A DNA stretch of 7,843 bases from an uncultured Phenylobacterium sp. GTDB taxonomy: Bacteria; Pseudomonadota; Alphaproteobacteria; Caulobacterales; Caulobacteraceae. Of the stretch, positions 1 through 5,908 are shown piece after piece. The notes beneath the pieces are model-generated. The model searched no databases. It had not been told where the DNA came from and was given only the letters and a program-made list of their open reading frames with translations. The translations under genes were made by a program, and so were the position numbers. The stretch covers positions 1 to 7,843 of the forward strand of contig CAMFIW010000110.1 of NCBI GenBank assembly GCA_945952355.1, given 5' to 3'. Every line of letters starts with the position of its first letter. Positions within the stretch are counted from its first letter, which is position 1.

Positions 1-848
1 AGCCCGAACTGTCCGACACCTACACCGTCGGCTTCGTGGCCCAGCCCTCGTTCGCTCCGGGCCTGAACTTCTCGGTCGACTGGTTCGACATCAAGGTCGA
101 CCAGTACATCTCGGGCATCGGCGCCGATACGATCATCAAGAACTGCGTCGACACGCTGAGCAGCTTCTACTGCGGCCTCGTTCACCGAGACTCCAGCGGA
201 TCCCTGTTCCTGTCCTCGCAAGGCTACGTGACCGACACCACGCTCAACACCGGCTCGCTGCATACCCGCGGCATCGACTTCGCGGCCAACTACCGCACGA
301 GCCTGGACGTCATCGGGCTGGACGGCATGGGCAGCGCGACCTTCTCGCTGGCCTCGACGTGGCTGGACAAGCTGGAGACCCAGTCCCTGCCGGGCGGCGA
401 CACCATCGACTGCGCCGGCCTCTACGGCGCGATCTGCACCGGCCTCGGCGGCTCGACGGGACCGAATCCGAAATGGCGTCACAAGTTCCGGGCCACCTGG
501 AACACGCCGTTCCCGCTCGACCTCGCCCTGTCGGCCCAGGTTCGCTACATCTCCGCCGTCGACCTGGATATGACCTCCAGCCAGACCGGCCTGGGCGGCT
601 CCTCGCCGGCGACCTCGCCGGCGACGGACCTGCGGCTCGGTTCCCGGACCTATCTGGACCTGCTGGCCACCTTCACGGTGAAGGACAAGTACAACTTCCG
701 CGTCGGCATCAACAACGTGCTCGACAAGGATCCGCCGCTGGTGGGCCAGTCCAACTGCCCGGCCGGCGCCTGCAATGGCAACACCTACCCGCAGACCTAC
801 GACGCGCTGGGGCGCTACGTGTTTGTCGGCTTGAGCGCGGACTTCTAG
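1..848 (+). CDS. TonB-dependent outer-membrane receptor, C-terminal part (5' truncated)
   Basis: The reading frame is open from base 3 and ends at TAG 846-848, giving 281 residues of the C-terminal half of a TonB-dependent receptor beta-barrel. Seen: alternating aromatic/polar strands (for example FSVDWFDIKV near the start), a TRGIDFAANY strand typical of these barrels, the late strand FRVGINNVLDKDPP, and a final strand YVFVGLSADF ending in Phe, the usual signal for BAM-mediated assembly. Three Cys pairs lie in predicted extracellular loops (NCVDTLSSFYC, DCAGLYGAIC, NCPAGAC), a pattern known from alphaproteobacterial receptors. Such proteins import a scarce ligand (siderophore, vitamin, oligosaccharide or other) with energy from TonB-ExbBD. 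The plug domain and TonB box lie outside the window, so the substrate cannot be named. A GTG at 36 is in frame but is internal: homologous-looking sequence precedes it. The gene is closed off by a terminator just downstream, so it is not in one transcription unit with the regulator that follows. Confidence 0.93.
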   Translation, partial: PELSDTYTVGFVAQPSFAPGLNFSVDWFDIKVDQYISGIGADTIIKNCVDTLSSFYCGLVHRDSSGSLFLSSQGYVTDTTLNTGSLHTRGIDFAANYRTSLDVIGLDGMGSATFSLASTWLDKLETQSLPGGDTIDCAGLYGAICTGLGGSTGPNPKWRHKFRATWNTPFPLDLALSAQVRYISAVDLDMTSSQTGLGGSSPATSPATDLRLGSRTYLDLLATFTVKDKYNFRVGINNVLDKDPPLVGQSNCPAGACNGNTYPQTYDALGRYVFVGLSADF

Positions 849-855
849 CGCGCGA

Positions 856-894
856 CGCGGCCCCGGCGGATCTTGCCGGGGCCGCGCTCTTTTT
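856..894 (+). terminator. Rho-independent terminator after the TonB receptor gene
   Basis: A perfect 12-bp GC-rich stem (CGCGGCCCCGGC at 856-867 pairing with 875-886) with a 7-base loop GGATCTT is followed by the T-rich tract TCTTTTT at 888-894. It starts 8 bases after the receptor stop codon. Stem, loop and T-tract are all as expected for a strong intrinsic terminator. Confidence 0.93.
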
Positions 895-914
895 CCCGGG
901 TTTCGTTCGGGGTT

Positions 915-932
915 CCGACCCCTTGGGGTCGG
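915..932. repeat. Perfect 8-bp inverted repeat downstream of the terminator
   Basis: CCGACCCC-TT-GGGGTCGG is a perfect dyad in non-coding DNA. No T-tract follows on the + strand, so it is not an obvious second intrinsic terminator. It may be a protein-binding site or an RNA hairpin. Its left arm is part of the 10-mer GGTTCCGACC (911-920), which recurs at 1061-1070 shortly before a ribosome binding site. Confidence 0.5.
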
Positions 933-962
933 CAAGAGCGCCGGGCCTTCGTCACATTGCGG

Positions 963-1008
963 TGCGAACGTATCGCATTTGGCTCAATCTTGGCGGGTCG
1001 GCGACAAT
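963..1008 (+). promoter_or_regulatory. Possible promoter with adjacent dyad, upstream of the response regulator
   Basis: The 963-977 element TGCGAACGTATCGCA has 5-bp inverted arms (TGCGA/TCGCA) around a 5-base centre. One base further on is a -35-like TTGGCT (979-984), then an 18-base spacer and a -10-like GACAAT (1003-1008). This would place transcription start near 1015, roughly 75 bases before a small ORF and 185 before the response regulator. The match is partial (sigma70-like by eye only). The region 849-1089 otherwise holds the terminator and the 915-932 dyad, with no convincing gene. Confidence 0.3.
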
Positions 1009-1089
1009 CTGAAGCCAAGTCACTGCCTGCATGACATCGAATTAGCTCTTTGCGGTCCTAGGTTCCGACCGTCACGGAGGGTTCGGTTC

Positions 1090-1203
1090 ATGCCGTACAC
1101 GGGCGATATCGACGCAAGATCTCTCATCAGGGGAACTCAAGACCGGAGCCGCGCCGCCAGGGGTGGCTCGCCCGCCATTCGCGGCCAACGAGGTGCGGCA
1201 TGA
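1090..1203 (+). CDS. Possible small leader ORF (37 aa) coupled to the response regulator
   Basis: An ATG at 1090 is preceded by a good Shine-Dalgarno GGAGGG (1076-1081) at 8-base spacing. The 37-codon frame ends in TGA 1201-1203, overlapping the response regulator ATG (1200-1202) as ATGA, the classic arrangement for translational coupling. The product begins MPYTGDIDARSLIRG and is Arg/Gly-rich and basic, with no Cys, no signal peptide and no membrane segment. Against it: third-position GC is only about 65% by my count, lower than the neighbours, and the rare codons AGA and AGG occur. No family is recognised. It could be a real small protein, a coupling leader, or chance. The frame also extends upstream to a TTG at 979, but no ribosome site there supports that start. 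Confidence 0.35.
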   Translation: MPYTGDIDARSLIRGTQDRSRAARGGSPAIRGQRGAA

Positions 1204-2039
1204 ACATGCCCCTCGCGCGCGGCCTGCATCCCTCCAGCGAGACCGCGGCCTATCCCTTGCCTGACCTAGCGGACGCTCAACGCATCCTCGTCGTCGACGC
1301 CGACGAGGACTCTCGGGCCCGCTCGATCGCCTCGCTCCGCGAACAGGGCTGGGAAGCTCATGGAGTGTCCAGCGCGGCGGCCATGGACGCGCTCCTGGCG
1401 ACGGACGAGTTCGGCCTGCTGCTCCTCGACCAGATCCTGCCGGGCGAGAGCGGCCTCTCGGTCTGCCGCCGCCTCAGCCGGACCCGTCCGCGCCTGGGCA
1501 TCGTGTTCCTGAGCCAGTGCGCCGACGAGACCGATCGCATCGTCGCCCTCGAACTCGGCGCCGACGACTACATCCTGAAGCCTTGCAATCCTCGTGAACT
1601 GGTGGCCCGCCTGCGCGCCTTCCTTCGCCGCCGCGCCATCGAAGCCGCGATCCGCGAGGCCGCCCCGACGGCGGAGCGCGTCCGCGGGGATGCCAACGGG
1701 CCGTGGACGCTCAACCCCATGTGCAACTCGATCACCGCGCCGTCGGGCGCTGAGATTCGGCTGGCGGGGGCGGAGATCGCGCTGCTCAACGTGATGGTCG
1801 GCGAGCCCAAGACCCTGCTCTCCCGCGACGATCTCCTGCTGCGCAGCCGCGGATGCGCCGAGGTCAACTACCCTCGCATCGTCGACATCACGATCAGCCG
1901 CCTGCGTCGCAAGATAAGCCGCGTCGAACCGGGACGCGAACTGGTGCGCACGATCCGGGGCCGCGGCTATGTGCTTACGGCCGACGTCGTTGTCGACGGA
2001 ATGACGGACGGAGACCTGGCGGTTTCGCACGACGCCTGA
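1200..2039 (+). CDS. OmpR/PhoB-family response regulator with unusual acidic pocket
   Basis: This 279-residue DNA-binding response regulator has a receiver domain at about residues 27-145 and a winged-helix effector at about 169-267. Seen: ILVVDADEDS (29-38), phosphoacceptor Asp77 in LLLLDQILPG, Ser105 at the switch Ser/Thr position, Asp122-Asp123-Tyr124, and Lys127-Pro128. The effector has the recognition-helix region IVDITISRLRRKI and the wing motif RTIRGRGYVLT. The second Asp of the usual DD pair (the Mg-binding Asp13 of CheY) is Ala34, with Asp33 and Asp35 flanking it. An N-terminal extension of about 26 residues precedes the receiver. The start at 1200 has GAGG at 1190-1193; an in-frame ATG at 1206 is an alternative. 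No histidine kinase gene lies next to it in the window, so it looks like an orphan regulator. Its targets are unknown; the TonB receptor upstream is a separate transcription unit. Confidence 0.93.
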   Translation: MNMPLARGLHPSSETAAYPLPDLADAQRILVVDADEDSRARSIASLREQGWEAHGVSSAAAMDALLATDEFGLLLLDQILPGESGLSVCRRLSRTRPRLGIVFLSQCADETDRIVALELGADDYILKPCNPRELVARLRAFLRRRAIEAAIREAAPTAERVRGDANGPWTLNPMCNSITAPSGAEIRLAGAEIALLNVMVGEPKTLLSRDDLLLRSRGCAEVNYPRIVDITISRLRRKISRVEPGRELVRTIRGRGYVLTADVVVDGMTDGDLAVSHDA

Positions 2040-2073
2040 GCCGCGCCGGCGCCACCCCGCTTCGCCTCAGGCG
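2033..2073. terminator. Inverted repeat spanning both convergent stop codons, possible bidirectional terminator
   Basis: CGCCTGAG (2033-2040) and its exact complement CTCAGGCG (2066-2073) flank a 25-base interval that itself contains the 10-base palindrome GCGCCGGCGC (2043-2052). The arms hold the TGA of the response regulator (2037-2039) and the stop of the LysR gene (2067-2069, - strand). It is the only candidate for ending either transcript in the 27-base gap. There is no T-tract on either side, so intrinsic termination is uncertain. Confidence 0.35.
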
Positions 2074-2930
2074 CGGACGGGCGGCCCGTCGGCCCCATCG
2101 ACCACCGCGGCGCGGACCAGTTCCGCCAGGCGCCGGATCGTGGGATGCACATCTGGCCTCTGGTGGCTCACATAGGCCACCTTCGGCAAGGCGGGCAACA
2201 GCGCCGCAGCTTCGCAGTCCAGCCTGCGGGCGCCGACGAGATCCGTCCGGCAGCTCAGGCCGAGCCCGGCGTTCACCGCGGCCCGCAGGACGGACAGGCT
2301 CGGTGTCTCCAGCACGATCCGATAGGGGCGGTTCCGCGCCTCCAGGCTGGCCAGCAGCGCGTCGCGGAATCGGCACGGTCGTTCCAGAACGGCGACCGGC
2401 AACACCTCCTCCGTGGCCAGGCCGGGCTCGCCCAGCCAATGGGTTTCCTCCACCGCGATGGCCGCCGGGTCGTCGCCGGCGCCCATGCACAGGACTAGAT
2501 CCAGCCGGTCCGACGCCAGCAGTTCCAAGAGCTCCTGTGACCCGCCCACCCGCACCTGAAGCTGTGTGTCGGGATTGAGCTTGGCGAACCTAGCCAGCAC
2601 ACCGGTAAGCAGGGTCTCGGCGAAGTCCTGCACCATGCCGATCCGGGCCGGGCCGGCCAGGGCGTCGCCGGTGACCGCGGCGACGGCGCGATCGTTCGTC
2701 GCCAGGATCTCACGCGCATAGGCGAGCAGGGTCTGACCGACCGGGGTCAGGACTAGCCGGCGGCCCTCCCGGTGGAAGAGAGGCGCCTGCAGGGTCTCCT
2801 CCAGGCGCCTCATCTGCAGGCTCAGCGCCGACTGCGTGACGAACACGCGCTCCGTGGCGCGCAGCATCGATCCGGAGTCCACGATCGCCGTGAAACTCCG
2901 CAGCAGTTCGGTCGGGAGATTCACCGCCAA
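2067..2930 (-). CDS. LysR-type transcriptional regulator, LrhA-like style
   Basis: This gene encodes a LysR-family regulator of 287 residues from the chosen TTG start. The N-terminal winged helix-turn-helix is at about residues 8-66: LLRSFTAIVDSGSM, then the helix VFVTQSALSLQMRRLEE and the wing LFHREGRRLVLTPVG. The effector-binding domain runs from about 92 to the end and includes RIGMVQDFAETLLTG, DRLDLVL and NAGLGLSCRT. The latter features resemble the LrhA/HexA-type branch more than CysB/Cbl. The start TTG (2928-2930) lies 7 bases from a perfect AAGGAGG (2938-2944). A GTG at 2934-2936 in the same frame gives 289 residues but sits only 1 base from that ribosome site, so it is less likely. 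The gene diverges from the ABC transporter and flavoenzyme operon across an AT-rich spacer, the usual layout for a LysR regulator of its neighbour. The inducer is unknown. Confidence 0.94.
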   Translation of the reverse strand: MAVNLPTELLRSFTAIVDSGSMLRATERVFVTQSALSLQMRRLEETLQAPLFHREGRRLVLTPVGQTLLAYAREILATNDRAVAAVTGDALAGPARIGMVQDFAETLLTGVLARFAKLNPDTQLQVRVGGSQELLELLASDRLDLVLCMGAGDDPAAIAVEETHWLGEPGLATEEVLPVAVLERPCRFRDALLASLEARNRPYRIVLETPSLSVLRAAVNAGLGLSCRTDLVGARRLDCEAAALLPALPKVAYVSHQRPDVHPTIRRLAELVRAAVVDGADGPPVRA

Positions 2931-2937
2931 GGCCACG

Positions 2938-2944
2938 CCTCCTT
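2938..2944 (-). promoter_or_regulatory. Ribosome binding site that selects the TTG start of the LysR gene
   Basis: On the - strand the sequence reads AAGGAGG, a full anti-16S match. The distance to GTG 2934-2936 is 1 base, to TTG 2928-2930 is 7 bases, and to GTG 2922-2924 is 13 bases. Only the TTG is at a normal distance, which makes it the likely initiator. Confidence 0.65.
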
Positions 2945-2951
2945 CTATGAG

Positions 2952-3000
2952 AATTCCTGATAAGTGGGATCAATATAAGTCTATTGAGTTGGTAGGAATT
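2952..3000. promoter_or_regulatory. Nested dyads in divergent control region, candidate LysR operator
   Basis: The spacer between the divergent LysR and permease genes (2931-3066) is markedly AT-rich from about 2945 to 3000. It contains the inner inverted repeat TCAATA-TAAGTC-TATTGA (2970-2987) and an outer pair AATTCCT (2952-2958)/AGGAATT (2994-3000), with centres only about 2-3 bases apart. The total span of about 49 bases is similar to the DNA region LysR tetramers usually cover. No strict T-N11-A core and no clear -35/-10 pair was found by eye, so exact promoter positions are not claimed. A weaker GCGAA/TTCGC repeat lies at 3015-3037. Confidence 0.45.
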
Positions 3001-3066
3001 AGGGGGCTTTCTCCGCGAACGCAAATCGCAATTTCGCCTTGTGCGACAACGGCCGGAGCCCTTTCA

Positions 3067-3876
3067 GTGTCCCTGACAGCGATCGACAGGAATTCTATCG
3101 GCGCACGCTGGCCCAAACTTCACTTGAGCCAGGCGCGATGGTTGTCACCCCTGGTGCTTCTGGCGATCTGGGAGCTCGGATCGCGCACCGGCGTGGTTCC
3201 GACCCGCATCCTGGCGGCGCCCTCCACGGTGCTCATCACCCTCTGGTCGATGATCGTCAGCGGCGAACTGCCGTCGAACCTTCTTGTCTCCCTGGCCCGC
3301 GCGGCCGCGGGCCTCGCGATCGGTCTGGTCGCCGGGGTCAGCCTCGCCCTGGTCGCCGGCCTTTCGCGGCGCGGCGAGACCGCCATAGACCCGCTGATGC
3401 AGATCAAGCGGACTATTCCGAGCCTGGCGCTCACGCCGCTGTTCATCGTCTGGTTCGGGATTGGCGAGGCGCCCAAGATCACCCTGATCGCCGTAGGCAC
3501 GACCTTCCCGATCTACCTCAACCTGTTCGCCGGAATCCGGGCGGTCGATCCGCGGCTCGTCGAGGCCGCCCGCAGCTTCGGCCTCAAGGGACCGAGCCTT
3601 ATCGCCCAGGTCATCCTGCCCGGCGCCCTGCCCGCCTTCCTGACCGGCCTGCGCTACGCCATGGGCGTCGCTCTGCTGGTGCTGGTGGTGGCCGAGCAGA
3701 TCAACGCCCAGGCCGGCCTTGGCTACCTGATCAACAATGCGAGGGATTTCATGCGCACCGACATCATCGTCGTCTGCCTGCTCGTCTACGCCACCCTGGG
3801 CCTCGCGGCCGACCAGGCCGTCCGCCTGCTCGAAGCACGCGCTCTGGCCTGGCGCCCGACCTTCCTCAAGTCCTGA
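3067..3876 (+). CDS. ssuC: SsuC-like ABC transporter permease (sulfonate/nitrate/taurine family)
   Basis: This is the inner-membrane subunit of an SsuABC/TauABC-type importer, 269 residues, close to the usual length of about 260. Seen: a first membrane segment at about 25-38 (PLVLLAIWELGS), then the family signatures TRILAAPSTV, SGELPSN and GLSRRGE, further hydrophobic segments at about 75-98 and 120-150, and the cytoplasmic EAA loop EAARSFGLKGP (166-176) leading to LPGALP, which docks on the ATPase. The line-up with E. coli SsuC, from memory, is close throughout. The start is GTG 3067, 8 bases after GGAG (3055-3058). The open frame continues further upstream (ATG at 2947 and beyond), but that stretch crosses the control region and the LysR gene and has no membrane-protein character. 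It is the first gene of the operon, followed 20 bases later by its ATPase. The true substrate need not be an alkanesulfonate. Confidence 0.9.
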   Translation: MSLTAIDRNSIGARWPKLHLSQARWLSPLVLLAIWELGSRTGVVPTRILAAPSTVLITLWSMIVSGELPSNLLVSLARAAAGLAIGLVAGVSLALVAGLSRRGETAIDPLMQIKRTIPSLALTPLFIVWFGIGEAPKITLIAVGTTFPIYLNLFAGIRAVDPRLVEAARSFGLKGPSLIAQVILPGALPAFLTGLRYAMGVALLVLVVAEQINAQAGLGYLINNARDFMRTDIIVVCLLVYATLGLAADQAVRLLEARALAWRPTFLKS

Positions 3877-3896
3877 TCCCTCGAAAGGCCGACACC

Positions 3897-4715
3897 GTGG
3901 CTCAGCCCATCGCGCTCTCGTCCGTCCCCGCCCACCCCGAGACCGCCGCGGCTCCTGCCGCACCCGCGGTGCGCGTGCGGAACTTCACCCGCCGCTTCGG
4001 TCAGGTGACCGTGCTGGAGGACCTAGACCTCGACATCGGCCGCGGCGAGTTCGTCGCCCTGCTGGGCCGCAGCGGCTCGGGCAAGACCACCCTGCTCCGC
4101 ACCCTGGCGGGGCTCGACCCCGCCGACGGCCAGGCGGTCGCGACGCCGGCGTCCAAGGCCATCGTGTTCCAAGACCCCCGGCTGCTGCCCTGGCAGCGGG
4201 TCTGGAAGAACGTCGCCATCGGACTCGGGGGGCCAGGCGTCCGCGCCCGCGCCGAGGCCGCACTGGGCGAGGTCCAACTCGGCCACCGCCTGGACGTCTG
4301 GCCCTCGACCCTGTCCGGCGGCGAGGCCCAGCGGGTCGCCCTGGCCCGGGCCCTGGTGCGCGAGCCGGGCCTGCTGCTGCTGGACGAGCCCTTCGCGGCG
4401 GTCGACGCCCTGACCCGCCTGCGGATGCACGAGCTGGTGCTGGCCCTGTGGCGCGCCCATGCGCCGGCCGTCCTGCTGGTCACCCACGACGTGGACGAGG
4501 CGATCACGCTCGCCGACCGGGTCCTGGTGCTCGATCACGGCCGGATCGCCGCCGAAGAGAAGATCGCCCTGCCCCGGCCGCGGGACAACGACGCGGCCTT
4601 CCAGGCTCTTCGCCATCGCCTGCTCGGCCACCTCGGCGTCGAAGCGCCGGCGCCGCGGGCCGTGGCCGGCGAAGGCTCGCTGGTCGCCTTCCCGAGCGGG
4701 GAGATCGTGGCATGA
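3897..4715 (+). CDS. ssuB: SsuB-like ABC transporter ATP-binding protein
   Basis: This 272-residue ATPase should power the adjacent permease. All motifs are intact: Walker A GRSGSGKTT (57-65), Q-loop Gln92 in VFQDPRLLPW, signature LSGGE (139-143) followed by AQRVALARAL, Walker B LLLLDEP (159-165) with Glu164, D-loop Asp170, and switch His197 in LLVTHDVDEA. RLLPW after the Q-loop and DEPFAAVDALTR are characteristic of the SsuB/TauB/NrtD group. An Ala/Pro-rich N-terminal extension of about 24 residues precedes the first strand. The start is GTG 3897, 8 bases after AAAGG (3884-3888). The same frame is open far upstream through the permease gene, but only as GC-rich shadow. The stop TGA overlaps the next gene's ATG as ATGA, implying translational coupling to the flavoenzyme and hence a shared function. 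Confidence 0.92.
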   Translation: MAQPIALSSVPAHPETAAAPAAPAVRVRNFTRRFGQVTVLEDLDLDIGRGEFVALLGRSGSGKTTLLRTLAGLDPADGQAVATPASKAIVFQDPRLLPWQRVWKNVAIGLGGPGVRARAEAALGEVQLGHRLDVWPSTLSGGEAQRVALARALVREPGLLLLDEPFAAVDALTRLRMHELVLALWRAHAPAVLLVTHDVDEAITLADRVLVLDHGRIAAEEKIALPRPRDNDAAFQALRHRLLGHLGVEAPAPRAVAGEGSLVAFPSGEIVA

Positions 4716-5881
4716 GCCTCGCCCTCGCCCGCCCGGCGCCCGACGCGCCGCCGCTCGACCTGGACGCCATCCTGCCGGAGCTCACCGCCGCCTTCGCCGC
4801 GACGGCTGCCCAGCATGACCGCGACGCCAGCTTTCCGTTCGAGAACTTCGACCTCCTGCGCCGGCACGACCTGCTGGCCCTGACCGCGCCCGAACGCCTG
4901 GGCGGACGCGCCGCCGACCTGCCCACCACGCTGAAGGTCGTCCAGGGCGTAGCGCGGGGCGAGCCGGCGACGGCCCTGGTGCTGGTGATGCAGTACCTGT
5001 TCCACGCCTCGCTGGACGGCCGCGCCGGGTTCACCGACGAGCTCAAGGCCCAGGTGGTGGGCGACGCGGTCCGCCACGGCGCCCTGATCAACGCGCTGCG
5101 GGTCGAGCCGGATCTCGGCACGCCCGCGCGCGGCGGCCTGCCCGCCACGGTCGCCCGGCGCACCGCTGACGGCTGGCGGCTCTCAGGCCGGAAGATCTAC
5201 TCCACCGGCTCGCCAGCCCTGACCTGGATGATCGTCTGGGCGCGCACCGACGAGGAGACGCCGCGGGTCGGCGGCTTCCTGGTCCACAAGGATGCGCCCG
5301 GCCGCACCATCGAGGCGACCTGGGACCACACCGGCCTGCGCGCCTCGGGCAGCCATGACGTGGTGTTCGAGGACACGCCGATCCCGGCGCACCACGCCCT
5401 CGACCCCAAGCCGCCGGGGACGCCCCAGGCGGCAGACCCGGCCATGGCGGTCTGGTCGCCGGTCCTGACCGCGGCGATCTATGACGCCGTGGCCCGCGCG
5501 GCCCGCGACTGGTTCGTGCAGTGGCTGATCGAGCGGCAGCCGGCCAACCTCGGCGCCTCGCTCTCCACCCTGCCCCGCTTCCAGGAGCTGGTCGGCGAGA
5601 TCGACGGCCTGCTGTTGCGGAACAAGGTGCTGCTGGACTCCGCCGCCGAGGGCCGCCTCGGCGCGGGCCAGGGCGGCCTGGTCAAGCACCTGGTCACCGA
5701 GAACGCCATCGCCGCCGTCGAGAAGGCGATCGCCGCCTCAGGCAATCCCGGCCTCTCCCGCCACAACCCGCTGCAGCGCCACTACCGCGACGTGCTCTGC
5801 GGCCGGATCCACACGCCCCAGGCCGACGTGGTCCTGGCCGGCGCCGGCAAGCAGGCCTTCGCCGCGGCCATCCGATCCTGA
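4712..5881 (+). CDS. Acyl-CoA dehydrogenase-fold flavoprotein, probable FMN-dependent monooxygenase (DszC/SfnC/MsuC-like)
   Basis: This protein of 389 residues has the acyl-CoA dehydrogenase fold: helical N-terminal domain (about 15-125), beta domain with DGWRLSGRKIYSTGS (153-167) and GLRASGSHDVVFED (208-221), and C-terminal helical bundle (about 245-389). Its C-terminus lacks the EGT-type segment and catalytic Glu region usual in true acyl-CoA dehydrogenases. Instead it has NPLQRHYRDVLCGRIHTPQ (352-370) with Arg359, Asp360 and His367. That pattern belongs to the hydroxylase/monooxygenase branch (DszC, SfnC, MsuC, HpaB-related), which uses reduced flavin and oxygen. Placed between an SsuCB-like transporter and a luciferase-like oxidoreductase, it is best read as an organosulfur (sulfone, sulfinate or sulfide) oxygenase. 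It overlaps the ATPase gene by 4 bases (ATGA) and precedes the next gene by 27 bases. Substrate and exact reaction are inferred. A flavin reductase would be needed and is not in the window. Confidence 0.85.
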   Translation: MSLALARPAPDAPPLDLDAILPELTAAFAATAAQHDRDASFPFENFDLLRRHDLLALTAPERLGGRAADLPTTLKVVQGVARGEPATALVLVMQYLFHASLDGRAGFTDELKAQVVGDAVRHGALINALRVEPDLGTPARGGLPATVARRTADGWRLSGRKIYSTGSPALTWMIVWARTDEETPRVGGFLVHKDAPGRTIEATWDHTGLRASGSHDVVFEDTPIPAHHALDPKPPGTPQAADPAMAVWSPVLTAAIYDAVARAARDWFVQWLIERQPANLGASLSTLPRFQELVGEIDGLLLRNKVLLDSAAEGRLGAGQGGLVKHLVTENAIAAVEKAIAASGNPGLSRHNPLQRHYRDVLCGRIHTPQADVVLAGAGKQAFAAAIRS

Positions 5882-5908
5882 TCCTCCAATCCTCCCCGGA
5901 GCCTCTCC

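Noticed and set aside
359..1012. 217-codon + strand frame overlapping the TonB receptor and the terminator
   Set aside because: It is a shadow of the receptor gene that reads through a strong terminator; no domain is recognisable.
979..1089. TTG-initiated extension of the small ORF before the response regulator
   Set aside because: No ribosome site was seen before TTG 979, and that region looks like promoter DNA. Only the ATG at 1090 has good initiation signals.
1853..2578. 241-codon + strand frame spanning the response regulator end and the LysR gene
   Set aside because: It has Arg/Pro-rich shadow composition, overlaps two confident genes, and has no motif.
2836..3066. In-frame extension upstream of the permease, including ATG 2947
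   Set aside because: It runs antisense over the LysR start and through the AT-rich control region. No ribosome site was seen for ATG 2947, while GTG 3067 has GGAG at 8 bases and gives the normal family length.
3039..3896. In-frame extension upstream of the ATPase gene
   Set aside because: It overlaps the permease gene in another frame and encodes Arg/Gly/Pro-rich shadow sequence. GTG 3897 has a well-placed ribosome site and the ABC domain begins soon after it.
3145..3963. 272-codon open frame on the - strand opposite the permease
   Set aside because: It has Gln/Asp/Gly/Arg-rich shadow composition, no family features, and lies opposite a well-conserved membrane protein gene.
3737..4711. Long in-frame extension upstream of the acyl-CoA-dehydrogenase-like gene
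   Set aside because: It lies fully over the intact permease end and ATPase gene in another frame, has Arg/Pro-rich low-complexity composition, and the ATG at 4712 has the normal operon overlap.
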